Assembly (NCBI RefSeq): GCF_000418325.1
Contig: NC_021658.1
Coordinates: 9,066,001-9,130,000, forward strand
Direction: 5' to 3'
Source of the DNA: Sorangium cellulosum So0157-2
GTDB taxonomy: Bacteria; Myxococcota_A; Polyangia; Polyangiales; Polyangiaceae
DNA length: 64,000 bases
In this document: in pieces, positions 7,718-15,604 of the stretch
Layout of the letters: the number at the start of each line of letters is the position of its first letter
Numbering within the stretch: position 1 is the stretch's first letter
Notes under the pieces: generated by a model
Told to the model about the DNA's origin: nothing
Seen by the model: the letters and a program-made list of their open reading frames with translations, nothing else
Databases searched by the model: none
Translations under genes and position numbers: made by a program

Positions 7718-10084
7718 TCACCCGCCGGCCGCGCCCACCATCGCCCGCAGGAGCGGCGGCATCCTCCGCGCGTCGCACGGCGCCTTCACCGCCCTCCCCG
7801 CCACCACCGCGCTCATCTGGCACACCCCCTGCCGCGGCAGGTGATCCATCCAGTACAGGTCGAACCTGTCCTCGTGCAGCATCCGCCGCACCATCGGATC
7901 GAGCGGCAACATCAGCCCTTCCCGGAAGCGCGCCAGATACACCACGTTCGACAGCCGCACCGGCGAGTTCAGCCCGATGCGCCGCCGCGTCCCCGACGCG
8001 AACGGCCCGGTGTGATCGATGAACTCCACCGTCTGGAGATCGCCATAGAGATCCGGCTCGGTCTTCTCGACCGTCACCAGGGTCCACGCGCAGAGCGGCC
8101 GCTGCGCCCGCAGGAGCGCGCGGGTCATCTGCTCGAAGTCGGGCAGATCCGCCGCCGCGCGCGCCTCGGTGTAATGGCCGTGCGCGAACTGGTTGCGCTC
8201 GGCCTGCATCAGGTTCGAGAGCGTCTCGAACGTCTGGTTGTGCGACAGCTTGACGTCGAGCACCTCCCTCGCCATCGAGCCGATCGGATCGTCGCGATCC
8301 CCGAACGCCCGCGCGGCCGTGCGCGCGAGCTCGCGCCACGCGCCGAGCGCGAGGCCGTCGCGCGTGCGCGTGCGGCCGTAGAAGTCGAGCACCGCGCCCC
8401 ACCCGGGCGGCGGCCCGCCCGCGCCGGCACCCCCGCCCGCGCCGCCGCCGCGCCCCGACCCGGGCGGCGCGCTGCCGCCGCTGAAGAAGGCCGACACGAG
8501 CACCGTCGCGATGAAGCGCCACGTGCCCTCGAGCACGTCGAACAGCATCTTCACCCGCTCGATCGCGCTCGACGCCCCGATCGCCGCCCGCACCCGCCCC
8601 GCGATCGGGTACGGCAGGCCGCCGCTCAGCGCCGAGAGCACCCCGTGCGGATCGCCGCACTCGCGCGCGATCTCCGCCGCCCGCGCGCCCGCGTCGGCGC
8701 CGTGCAGGAGCTCCCACGACAGCGTCCGCGCGTGCTCGACCCGGCCGTCCAGGATCGGCGGCCGAGCGTGCCAGTCGCACTGCACCGCGCTCGCCATCGC
8801 CGCCGGATCCGCCTTCCGGGGCACGCACGCGGCGACCACGCCGGGCGCGAGCGGCGCGATGAGCGCGCCGGCGCCCGCGTGGCTCGCGACGACCGCCGCG
8901 AGCTCCTGCGCGAGCGCGCCGATGACGTGCGGGCCGACGCCGGAGAGCGCGCTCTGCTCCTCGATGCCGAACAGGACCGTCGCCCGGCGCCCGCTCCGCG
9001 ACGCCTCGAGCACCTCGACCGGCGCGGCGAACCGCGCGCTCGCCGCGCCGTCGCGGAGCTCCGTCACGGGGGTGGACGCCCCGGGGCCGCTCCGCTCGCG
9101 CTCGGCCGCGAGCGAGGCGATGGCGTGGAGGCCGAGCTCGACCTCGCGGCCGGCGACGTCCGCCTCCCCGGCGATCGCGAAGGTGCCGCACGCGAACGGC
9201 CCGAGCCCGGAGGCCTCCACGGCCTCCAGCGCGCGCCGGGCCGAGGCCGCCGCCTCCGCCGCGCCGCCCGGCACGAGCGCCACCGCGGTGCCGTCCGCGT
9301 CGCCGACCGGCAGGTCCGGCCAGAGCCGGTGCACCGCGACGAGCGCGGCCGCGGCGCGCGGGGGCGCGGCCGCGGCCGCCCCGATTGGCCGGAGCAGGAC
9401 GAGCGCGCCCTGGCCTTTGCGCGCGAGCAGCGACGCGCACTCCTGCTCCAGGCCGGCGCGCGCGAGCAGGCCCGTCGCCGGATCGATCGCGCCGGCGGGG
9501 ACCGACAGCGCGGCGTAGCGGCGGTCGAAGAACGTCGCGCGCATGCCGCCGACGCAGACGAAGGTGCCGTGCACGAGCGGCGACTCCTCCCCGCGCGCGA
9601 GGTGCCGCGCGCCGACCTGCACGGGCACGCTGCACTCCTCGCGGCGGCGCAGCCACCAGCGCACGCCGTCGTGGCGCAGCGTGGCCGCGAGCCGCGACGC
9701 GACGTCGGGGTAGACGAGCTCGTTGCGCTCGTCGCCGACGCGCTCCGCGCGGCCGAGCCGCAGCACGCCGACCGGCTCGAGCCGGAGCTCGTGGAGGTAG
9801 CCGTCGCGCCCCTCGATCCGCAGCCGATCCGGCGCGGCCACCTCGCCGCGCCACAGCGAGAACCCGGGCGACTGCGTGAGCCAGAGCGTGGCGCCGCCCG
9901 CGGCGACCGAGCGCAGCTCGGCCCCGGGCGCGGCGTCGGGCGCGCTCGCCGCGGGGGGCGAGGCGCTCTCGGCAGGCGGGAGGCTGTCGGCGGGCGGGAG
10001 GCTCTCCGCGGGCGGGAAGCTCTCCGCGGGCGGGAGGGTCGCGCCCGCCGGGAGACCCCCGCCGCTGTCTCGTGCGCCCGTCAC
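7718..10084 (-). CDS. FHA-like / degenerate GGDEF signalling protein
   Basis: 788 residues from a GTG at 10084. A Pro/Ser repeat N-terminus (five PPAES/PPADS-like units) leads to an FHA-like domain (about residues 85-175: VLRLGRAERVGDERNELVYP and following strands). Next comes a region beginning DPATGLLARAGLEQE, like the start of a GGDEF domain but without a GGDEF motif. After a Gly-rich linker (near residue 540) a helical domain contains ERNQFAHGHY, an RX4H motif as in HEPN folds. No signal peptide, so probably cytoplasmic; the FHA-like part suggests binding to phosphothreonine made by the Ser/Thr kinases common here. Exact function unknown. Single gene, minus strand. Confidence 0.75.
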   Translation of the reverse strand: MTGARDSGGGLPAGATLPPAESFPPAESLPPADSLPPAESASPPAASAPDAAPGAELRSVAAGGATLWLTQSPGFSLWRGEVAAPDRLRIEGRDGYLHELRLEPVGVLRLGRAERVGDERNELVYPDVASRLAATLRHDGVRWWLRRREECSVPVQVGARHLARGEESPLVHGTFVCVGGMRATFFDRRYAALSVPAGAIDPATGLLARAGLEQECASLLARKGQGALVLLRPIGAAAAAPPRAAAALVAVHRLWPDLPVGDADGTAVALVPGGAAEAAASARRALEAVEASGLGPFACGTFAIAGEADVAGREVELGLHAIASLAAERERSGPGASTPVTELRDGAASARFAAPVEVLEASRSGRRATVLFGIEEQSALSGVGPHVIGALAQELAAVVASHAGAGALIAPLAPGVVAACVPRKADPAAMASAVQCDWHARPPILDGRVEHARTLSWELLHGADAGARAAEIARECGDPHGVLSALSGGLPYPIAGRVRAAIGASSAIERVKMLFDVLEGTWRFIATVLVSAFFSGGSAPPGSGRGGGAGGGAGAGGPPPGWGAVLDFYGRTRTRDGLALGAWRELARTAARAFGDRDDPIGSMAREVLDVKLSHNQTFETLSNLMQAERNQFAHGHYTEARAAADLPDFEQMTRALLRAQRPLCAWTLVTVEKTEPDLYGDLQTVEFIDHTGPFASGTRRRIGLNSPVRLSNVVYLARFREGLMLPLDPMVRRMLHEDRFDLYWMDHLPRQGVCQMSAVVAGRAVKAPCDARRMPPLLRAMVGAAGG

Positions 10085-10327
10085 GCGTGCCTGTCCATGA
10101 GGATGCCCAGGGGCCGCGCCGTCCGAGCGCCCGGCGGGCCCTTCGAGCGATTACCGCACCGCGCCACGGCAAATTCAACGCAAATGTGCCGATGCGCATT
10201 CCTCGAGCGCCGCCCGCCCCTCCGCCCGCTCGCCCGCATCGTCCACGGCGGCCGGCTGCCTCGACTGCGATTGACGCGCTGGGGTTGCGTCGACCGCGAT
10301 TTGCGCCGGCGCTCGCGGCGCGGAGCC

Positions 10328-10987
10328 TCAATCCCGGTCCGGCGCTCCCAGGGGGAAGAGCGGCCGGAACTGCCGCGCCTCGTCCACCGCGCGGGCGAAG
10401 GACGGGCGCGCGAGCAACCGCGCGCGGTAGGCGCGCAGCACGGGAAACGCCTCGGAGATCCGGTGCGTCCAGTCGGCGTAGAACAGCGACGGCGCGGCCG
10501 CGCAGTCCGCCATCGTGAAGTCCGCGCCAGCGGCCCAGGTCCTGCCGGCGAGCTGCCCTTCGAGCCAGGCGTAGGCGAGCTCCAGCTTCGTCGCGGCATG
10601 GGCCAGCCCTTCCTTGCGCTTCACCGGATCACCCGTCAGCGCGCCGTCGACCGCGTACTGCATCGGACTCATGACATGCAGGTCGAAGAAGCGATCGAGA
10701 AAGCGCACGTCCAGCGCGGCCATCGGGTCCGCGGGCAGCAGGCGCACCGGCCCGGGATGCGCGAGCTGCAGGTACTCGATGATGATGCTGGTCTCGACGA
10801 CGTTGCGCTCGTCGTCCACAAGCAGCGGGAACTTGCGCAGAGGCCAGCGCTGCAGCCACTCGGCCGCGTGCTGCGGCGTATCCGGCCCGAGGCAGCGGAA
10901 CTCGAAGGGCGTGCCGTTCTCGTACAGCGCAATGAGCACCTTCTGCGTGTACGAGGAGAAGGGATGACCGTACAGCGCGAGCGACAT
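10328..10987 (-). CDS. Glutathione S-transferase
   Basis: 219 residues starting MSLALYGHPFSSYTQKVLIA; the ATG at 10987 has AGGAGT eight bases upstream. The N-terminal thioredoxin-like domain has the Ser-containing start motif and the cis-Pro/ETSIIIEYL glutathione-binding segment (FPLLVDD, then VVETSIIIEYL). The C-terminal all-helical domain carries the conserved FTMADCAAAPSL helix cap. Expected to conjugate glutathione to small electrophiles in the cytoplasm. Transcribed divergently from an HxlR regulator 92 bases away, which probably controls it. Confidence 0.92.
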   Translation of the reverse strand: MSLALYGHPFSSYTQKVLIALYENGTPFEFRCLGPDTPQHAAEWLQRWPLRKFPLLVDDERNVVETSIIIEYLQLAHPGPVRLLPADPMAALDVRFLDRFFDLHVMSPMQYAVDGALTGDPVKRKEGLAHAATKLELAYAWLEGQLAGRTWAAGADFTMADCAAAPSLFYADWTHRISEAFPVLRAYRARLLARPSFARAVDEARQFRPLFPLGAPDRD

Positions 10988-11079
10988 CGTGGGACTCCTG
11001 GTTCGATCCACTTGCAAATTGCAACTGGTCCGAACCCTACGCCTACCGCTTGCGGTTTGCAAGTAATAGCCTCAGGAGC
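10988..11079. promoter_or_regulatory. Divergent GST/HxlR promoter with paired operators
   Basis: Two related imperfect palindromes, ACTTGCAAATTGCAAC at 11010-11025 and CTTGCGGTTTGCAAGT at 11049-11064, lie 39 bp apart between the divergent starts. They share CTTGC/TTGCAA half-sites and are good candidates for binding of the adjacent HxlR dimer. Confidence 0.6.
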
Positions 11080-11580
11080 ATGGCCGTGCCGCAGACAGGA
11101 CGATCCGGCTGCCCGATCAACCTGACGCTCGAACAGCTCGGCGACCGGTGGAGCCTGATCGTCATCCGCGACGTCATGTTCGGGAACAGGCGCAGCTACG
11201 GCGAGCTGCTCGCGCAGAGCGAGGAGGGCATCGCCTCGAACATCCTCGCGGACCGGCTGAAGCGCCTGACCGCGTCCGGCCTGCTGACGCGACGCTCCGA
11301 TCCGAGACATCGGCAGAAAGGGATCTACAGCCTCACGGAAGCGGCCATTCAGCTCGTGCCGCTGCTCGCGCACATGGGGGCCTGGGGCCGCCGCCACACG
11401 CGCCCGAGCAAGGAGCTTTCCGTGCGCGCGGAGCTGCTGGAAAAGGGCGGCGCGCCGCTCTGGAACGCCTTCATGGACGAGCTGCGCCACCTGCATCTCG
11501 GCGCGCCGCGTCCGGCGCGCTCGGTGTTCGGCGAGCTGCAGGCCGCCTACGAGAAGGCGCTGGCGCACCGCGCCCGCTAG
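11080..11580 (+). CDS. HxlR-family transcriptional regulator
   Basis: About 166 residues. Winged-helix HxlR features: CPINLTLEQLGDRWSLIVIR (an early Cys and the GDRW/WSLLIL helix), SNILADRLKRLTASGLL recognition helix, and the wing with Y-SLTEAA. The ATG at 11080 is only one base from AGGAG; the in-frame GTG at 11086 has ideal spacing (7 bases) and may be the real start. Divergent from the GST gene with paired palindromes between them, which suggests autoregulation and control of the transferase in response to an electrophile or thiol signal (inference from family). Confidence 0.92.
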   Translation: MAVPQTGRSGCPINLTLEQLGDRWSLIVIRDVMFGNRRSYGELLAQSEEGIASNILADRLKRLTASGLLTRRSDPRHRQKGIYSLTEAAIQLVPLLAHMGAWGRRHTRPSKELSVRAELLEKGGAPLWNAFMDELRHLHLGAPRPARSVFGELQAAYEKALAHRAR

Positions 11581-11739
11581 CCTAGCGCAGGCCGAACCGA
11601 GCTCGACTCCGGTCGACGCAGTCGGACGGGGTTCGTGTACAGTGGATCACCCGACCCAGCTTGTGCAGTTCCGGGCCCAACGAGCCGTCATCCCCCAGAA
11701 ACCAGGGGGAGTTCCACGCGAACCACCGAGAGAGAACCG

Positions 11740-13101
11740 ATGGCAGATCGACAGACACCCCACGGAGTCACGCCAGAGCGCCGCAACACCGCGCGCACCT
11801 CGCTCAAGCTGCCGAGGCCGAAGCTCGGCCGCCCGCCGCGAGCTTCCTTCCTCGCCGCGGTGGTCGCGCTGATCGCCGGCGCATGGGGCCGCCCCGCCCT
11901 GGCCGCCGATCCGGCGGCCGACGGGCGGTGGGTCTCCTCATGGCACGCCAGCGCGACGCCGGGCGGCACCTTCAACTCGCAGGATTGCCCCTCGGACGTC
12001 GGCCTCTCCGGCCAGACGGTCCGGAACATCGTCCGCCTGAGCACCGGCGGGAGCGCGGTGCGCGTGCGGATCTCCAACGCCGGCGGCAGCGAGCCGCTCA
12101 GGGTGGGCGCGGCGTCGATCGCCGCCTCGGCGGGCGGCGCTGCCACCGTCGCCGGGTCGTCGAAGCCGCTGCGCTTCGCGGGCCAAGCCTCGATCGTCAT
12201 CGCCGCCGGCGGCGAGGCGGTGAGCGACCCCGTGGCCATGAACGTGCAGGCCCTCCAGACGCTGGCGGTGAACATCCACCTGCCGGCCAAGACCGGGCCG
12301 GCCACGCAGCACTACTTCGCGGCGCAGGACAGCTTCCTCGCCGCCGGCAATCAAACCGGCAACGGCGCCGACAAGCAGTTCACGCGGAAGATCTCGTGCT
12401 GGATGTTCCTGTCGGGCGTCGACGTGAAGGCCCCGCAGAACGTCGTCGGCACCCTGATCGCGCTCGGCGACTCGATCACTGACGGATACCTCTCGACCAA
12501 GAACACCAACCAGCGCTACCCCGATTTCCTGGCGCAGCGCCTGGCCAGCCGGAAGGGTCAGACCCTCTCCGTGGTCAACGCCGGCATCATCGGGAACGAG
12601 CTGCTCACCGTCCGCCCCCAGCTCCAGTTCGGCTACCCCGTCCCGGCCCGCCTCGCGCGCGACGTGCTGACCCAGCCGGGCGCGCGCGCCGTCATCCTGC
12701 TCGCGGGCATCAACGACATCGGCGACCGCTCCGCCAAGGCCGCGGATCTGATCCCGGTCTACCAGCAGATCATCCAGGCGGCCCGCGCCGCCGGGCTGAA
12801 GATCTACGGCGGCACCCTGGTGCCGTTCGCCGGCTCGACCGGGACCTACAAGGGCGATTATGGAACCGCCAAGGGCGAGCAGGAGCGGCAGAAGCTGAAC
12901 ACCTGGATCCGCACGAGCGGCGCGTTCGACGGGGTGATCGACTTCGACAAGGCGCTGCGAGACCCGGCCGATCCGAGCCGCCTGCTCCCGGCCTACGACG
13001 CGGACAAGCTGCACCCGAACGACGCCGGCTACCAGGCGATGGCCAACGCCGTGAACCTGGACGCGATCATCAACGACGTCGTCAAGGCGACCTCGCCGTA
13101 A
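11740..13101 (+). CDS. Secreted SGNH/GDSL hydrolase
   Basis: 453 residues. A basic N-terminus, hydrophobic FLAAVVALIAGAWG and cleavage near ALAA indicate export (long signal sequence). After a beta-rich N-terminal domain typical of this subgroup, the catalytic domain shows block I GDSITDG, block III GIND and block V DKLHPNDAGY (Ser-Asp-His triad). Such enzymes remove acyl groups from sugars or lipids, here outside the cytoplasm. ATG at 11740 chosen for the GAGAGA site and because upstream residues are low-complexity. Stands alone between the HxlR gene and a small lipoprotein gene. Confidence 0.92.
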   Translation: MADRQTPHGVTPERRNTARTSLKLPRPKLGRPPRASFLAAVVALIAGAWGRPALAADPAADGRWVSSWHASATPGGTFNSQDCPSDVGLSGQTVRNIVRLSTGGSAVRVRISNAGGSEPLRVGAASIAASAGGAATVAGSSKPLRFAGQASIVIAAGGEAVSDPVAMNVQALQTLAVNIHLPAKTGPATQHYFAAQDSFLAAGNQTGNGADKQFTRKISCWMFLSGVDVKAPQNVVGTLIALGDSITDGYLSTKNTNQRYPDFLAQRLASRKGQTLSVVNAGIIGNELLTVRPQLQFGYPVPARLARDVLTQPGARAVILLAGINDIGDRSAKAADLIPVYQQIIQAARAAGLKIYGGTLVPFAGSTGTYKGDYGTAKGEQERQKLNTWIRTSGAFDGVIDFDKALRDPADPSRLLPAYDADKLHPNDAGYQAMANAVNLDAIINDVVKATSP

Positions 13102-13484
13102 CACCGCGCCGCCCTCCCCCATCACGACCAGCAGCGGCTCCGCCGGGCGCGTCGACCTCGCCCCCGCCGCCGCCGTCTTCCGGCGCCTCGCCCTCGGCCG
13201 TCACAAACCCCGCGGCGCGGGGCCCCGCGCGAAAAATCGCCGGCCGAGCCTAAAGGAACGCGGGGGGGCGCGGAATAGGATCCTCGACGAGGCAAAGCGA
13301 AGGAAGGCCGGCGCCCGAACGGGCGCTCCGGCGGGCCGCCGCCCGGGACTCACCATGGGCCCGCCGGCGCTCCGGCCTGCAGCGCCGCCCTGCGCTCCCG
13401 CTGGGGGACGCTCGGCGCGGGTCGCCTGCGCCTCCTCGGCGTCGCCACGCTCGATGGTCCTTTTTTTTTCGAGGAGAACGGAAG
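13102..13484. other. Gap, no gene
   Basis: GC-rich sequence without a supported frame. A T9 run followed by CGAGGAGAACGGAAG just before 13485 supplies the ribosome site of the next gene; its promoter should be within about 100 bases upstream. Confidence 0.5.
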
Positions 13485-13916
13485 ATGAAACAAGCATCTC
13501 TCTTGGCCACCGCCCTGCTGCTCGCTGCGTGCGCTCCTGAGGAAGTGAAGCTGATGGAGTTCGGTCTCTCCATCAGCCTGTCTCCTGGAGATCCCACGGA
13601 CCGGCTATGTTACGAGGCAGGGAGAGACGAAGGCGGGCAAGGCACGATCTTTGAGATCGACGAGGAGCTACCCCACCTCTCCATCTACCAAGAAGCGGCC
13701 CCCGAGGATCAAGTCTACCGCGTTCGGGTCTCCGTCGTGACCGAGTACGAGGGGATGATGGTCAAGTCGGAGGAGCTCCTCGAGCAGCGAACCTACGACA
13801 GGGCGTTCGGGGAAGGCCGCAACGAGGACTCCATCTCGGTCGACTTCAAGGGGGAGCAGCATACCTTCACGATCCGCGGCCTCCCTGCGTCGGAACGATG
13901 CGACGACGGCACCTGA
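13485..13916 (+). CDS. Small lipoprotein of unknown function
   Basis: 143 residues with a good GAGGAG site. Signal peptide MKQASLLATALLLAAC with lipobox LAAC. The mature part is acidic with predicted beta strands (DQVYRVRVSVVTEYEG, SVDFKGEQHTFTIRGLP) and two cysteines, suggesting a small beta-sandwich in the periplasm or on the outer membrane. No family recognised. Confidence 0.75.
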   Translation: MKQASLLATALLLAACAPEEVKLMEFGLSISLSPGDPTDRLCYEAGRDEGGQGTIFEIDEELPHLSIYQEAAPEDQVYRVRVSVVTEYEGMMVKSEELLEQRTYDRAFGEGRNEDSISVDFKGEQHTFTIRGLPASERCDDGT

Positions 13917-13952
13917 AGCGAGCGCCCGACGAGCCCCGGGGCGCGCTTCGCC

Positions 13953-14408
13953 TCAAGCTCTCTTCGCGGCCGTGACCGGATCCACGTACGGCGCGATGGC
14001 GAGCTGCTCCCAGGTGTCGTGGAGCCCGTCGAGGTACACGACCGGGACCCCGGTGAGGTCCACGCCGTCGAGGCAGTTCAGGTTGATGGAGCAGTACTCT
14101 CCGCCGAGCTCCGGCAGGTTTCCGTGCCCGAAGACGCGGACACCGCAGGTCTTGCAGAACCGGGCATGACCGGCCTCCGACCGCGAGCAGTCGCCGAGGA
14201 CCTCCTCGCCGGCGAGGAGACGGAAGGCGCTCGGCTTCACGATGACGCCCCACCACCTCGTCTTCGCGCAGATGGTGCAGTTGCACTGCGTCGTCCCGGC
14301 GCTCGGGTCGAAGTCGGCCTCGAAGCGAACGGCGCGGCAGGCGCAGCTCCCCCGGTAGGTGCCCATGCCGGGGGTCGTCGTGGTGTGCGCGGAAGCGGCG
14401 TTGCTCAT
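13953..14408 (-). CDS. GFA-family (Mss4-like) zinc protein
   Basis: 151 residues from the ATG at 14408. The fold of glutathione-dependent formaldehyde-activating enzymes is marked by its zinc cysteines: CACRAVRF, CNCTICAKT and CKTCGVRVF, plus the usual acidic C-terminal strands. Members bind zinc and sometimes S-hydroxymethylglutathione; the substrate here is unknown. Divergent from a WYL regulator across a perfect palindrome, which suggests that it is this regulator's target. Confidence 0.9.
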   Translation of the reverse strand: MSNAASAHTTTTPGMGTYRGSCACRAVRFEADFDPSAGTTQCNCTICAKTRWWGVIVKPSAFRLLAGEEVLGDCSRSEAGHARFCKTCGVRVFGHGNLPELGGEYCSINLNCLDGVDLTGVPVVYLDGLHDTWEQLAIAPYVDPVTAAKRA

Positions 14409-14485
14409 GGCGATAGCTCCAGGGGGTTTGGGGGGCGGGACGCCTCCGAGCGCCTCGCCCGCGGGATGAGAGGAAGCTACACTCA

Positions 14486-14510
14486 ATTGCGGACAGATTC
14501 GGTCCGCAAT
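14486..14510. promoter_or_regulatory. Palindromic operator between GFA and WYL genes
   Basis: ATTGCGGAC (14486-14494), seven-base spacer, GTCCGCAAT (14502-14510): a perfect 9-bp inverted repeat between the divergent starts. Probable binding site of the WYL/HTH regulator encoded next to it. Confidence 0.65.
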
Positions 14511-14542
14511 GTCGCGCAACCTTGAACGACGAGGTGCGGCGC

Positions 14543-15565
14543 ATGATCCAGACCTCCGCGCGGCTGCTGAAGCTGCTGTCGCTCCTGCAGTCCCGGCGCT
14601 TCTGGACGGGCGGGGAGCTCGCCGGCGCGCTCGAGATCACCGAGCGCAGCCTCCGGCGCGACGTGGACCGGCTCCGGAGCCTCGGGTACCCGGTGCACGC
14701 GGCCCCGGGCATCGGCGGCGGCTACCAGCTCGGCGCCGGCAAAGAGCTGCCGCCGCTGCCGCTCGAGGACGACGAGGCCGTCGCCGTGGCCGTGGGGCTG
14801 CGCGCGGCGGCGACCGGCCCCGCGAGGGGGCTGGAGGAGGCGGCGGTCCGCGCGCTCGCGAAGCTCGAGCAGGTGCTCCCGAAGCGGCTCCGGCGCAAGG
14901 TGAGCGCGCTCTCGGCCGTGAGCGTGCGGCTCGGCGACGGCGGGCCCACGTTCGACGCGGACGCGCTCGCCGCGCTGGCGAACGCGTGCCGCGACGCCGA
15001 GGTCCTGCGCTTCGACTACACGAGCTACGGCGGCGCGGCGAGCGCGCGCGCCGTCGAGCCCTACCGGCTCGTGCACACGAGCCACAGGTGGTACCTCCTC
15101 GCGTACGACCTCGATCGCGCGGAGTGGCGGACGTTCCGCGTCGATCGCATCCAGGGCAGGCCGAGGGCCGGGGGGCGGTTCAAGCCGCGCCCGCTGCCCG
15201 CCGAGGACGTGGCCGCCTACGTGTCGCAGTCGGTCTCGACCGACGTGTACCGCTTCCGCGCGCGCGTGACGGTGCACGCCCCCGCGGAGGTGGCGTCGGC
15301 GCAGCTCTCCGGCGTGGCGTGGCGCGTCGAGCCGCTCGGGCCGGACCGCTGCGTGGTCCACACCGGCGGCGCGAGCCTCGACGCGCTCGCGTTCCACCTC
15401 GCGTTCCTGGGGTTCGAGTTCGAGGTGCACGAGCCGGAGGAGCTCGTCGACCTCCTCCGCCGCCTGTCCGAGCGCCTCGGTCGGGCCGCGGGGCGGGCCG
15501 CGGGGCGGGCCGCGGCGGCGCCGCACGACCCGGGCGCGGCGGCGCACGACCCGGGCGCGCGCTGA
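14543..15565 (+). CDS. HTH/WYL-domain (YafY-type) regulator
   Basis: 340 residues from the ATG at 14543, preceded by GAGG; a TTG at 14522 in the same frame is an alternative. The N-terminal DeoR-like helix-turn-helix reads ELAGALEITERSLRRDVDRL, followed by the glycine hinge GIGGGYQL. The WYL core is present (PYRLVHTSHRWYLLAYD, then RTFRVDRI), then the WCX C-terminal domain. The end is a low-complexity tail of AAGRAAGRA and DPGA repeats. WYL proteins sense ligands, often nucleic-acid related, and usually repress a neighbour; the GFA gene is the obvious candidate. Confidence 0.92.
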   Translation: MIQTSARLLKLLSLLQSRRFWTGGELAGALEITERSLRRDVDRLRSLGYPVHAAPGIGGGYQLGAGKELPPLPLEDDEAVAVAVGLRAAATGPARGLEEAAVRALAKLEQVLPKRLRRKVSALSAVSVRLGDGGPTFDADALAALANACRDAEVLRFDYTSYGGAASARAVEPYRLVHTSHRWYLLAYDLDRAEWRTFRVDRIQGRPRAGGRFKPRPLPAEDVAAYVSQSVSTDVYRFRARVTVHAPAEVASAQLSGVAWRVEPLGPDRCVVHTGGASLDALAFHLAFLGFEFEVHEPEELVDLLRRLSERLGRAAGRAAGRAAAAPHDPGAAAHDPGAR

Positions 15566-15604
15566 GGGAGCGAGGCCCGCTCCACCGGCGCGGCGCGATC
15601 CCGC

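Noticed and set aside
7841..11125. A 1094-codon open frame on the plus strand
   Set aside because: Antisense shadow of the FHA-like and GST genes; Arg/Pro/His-rich composition, no domains, GC-skewed third positions fit the minus strand.
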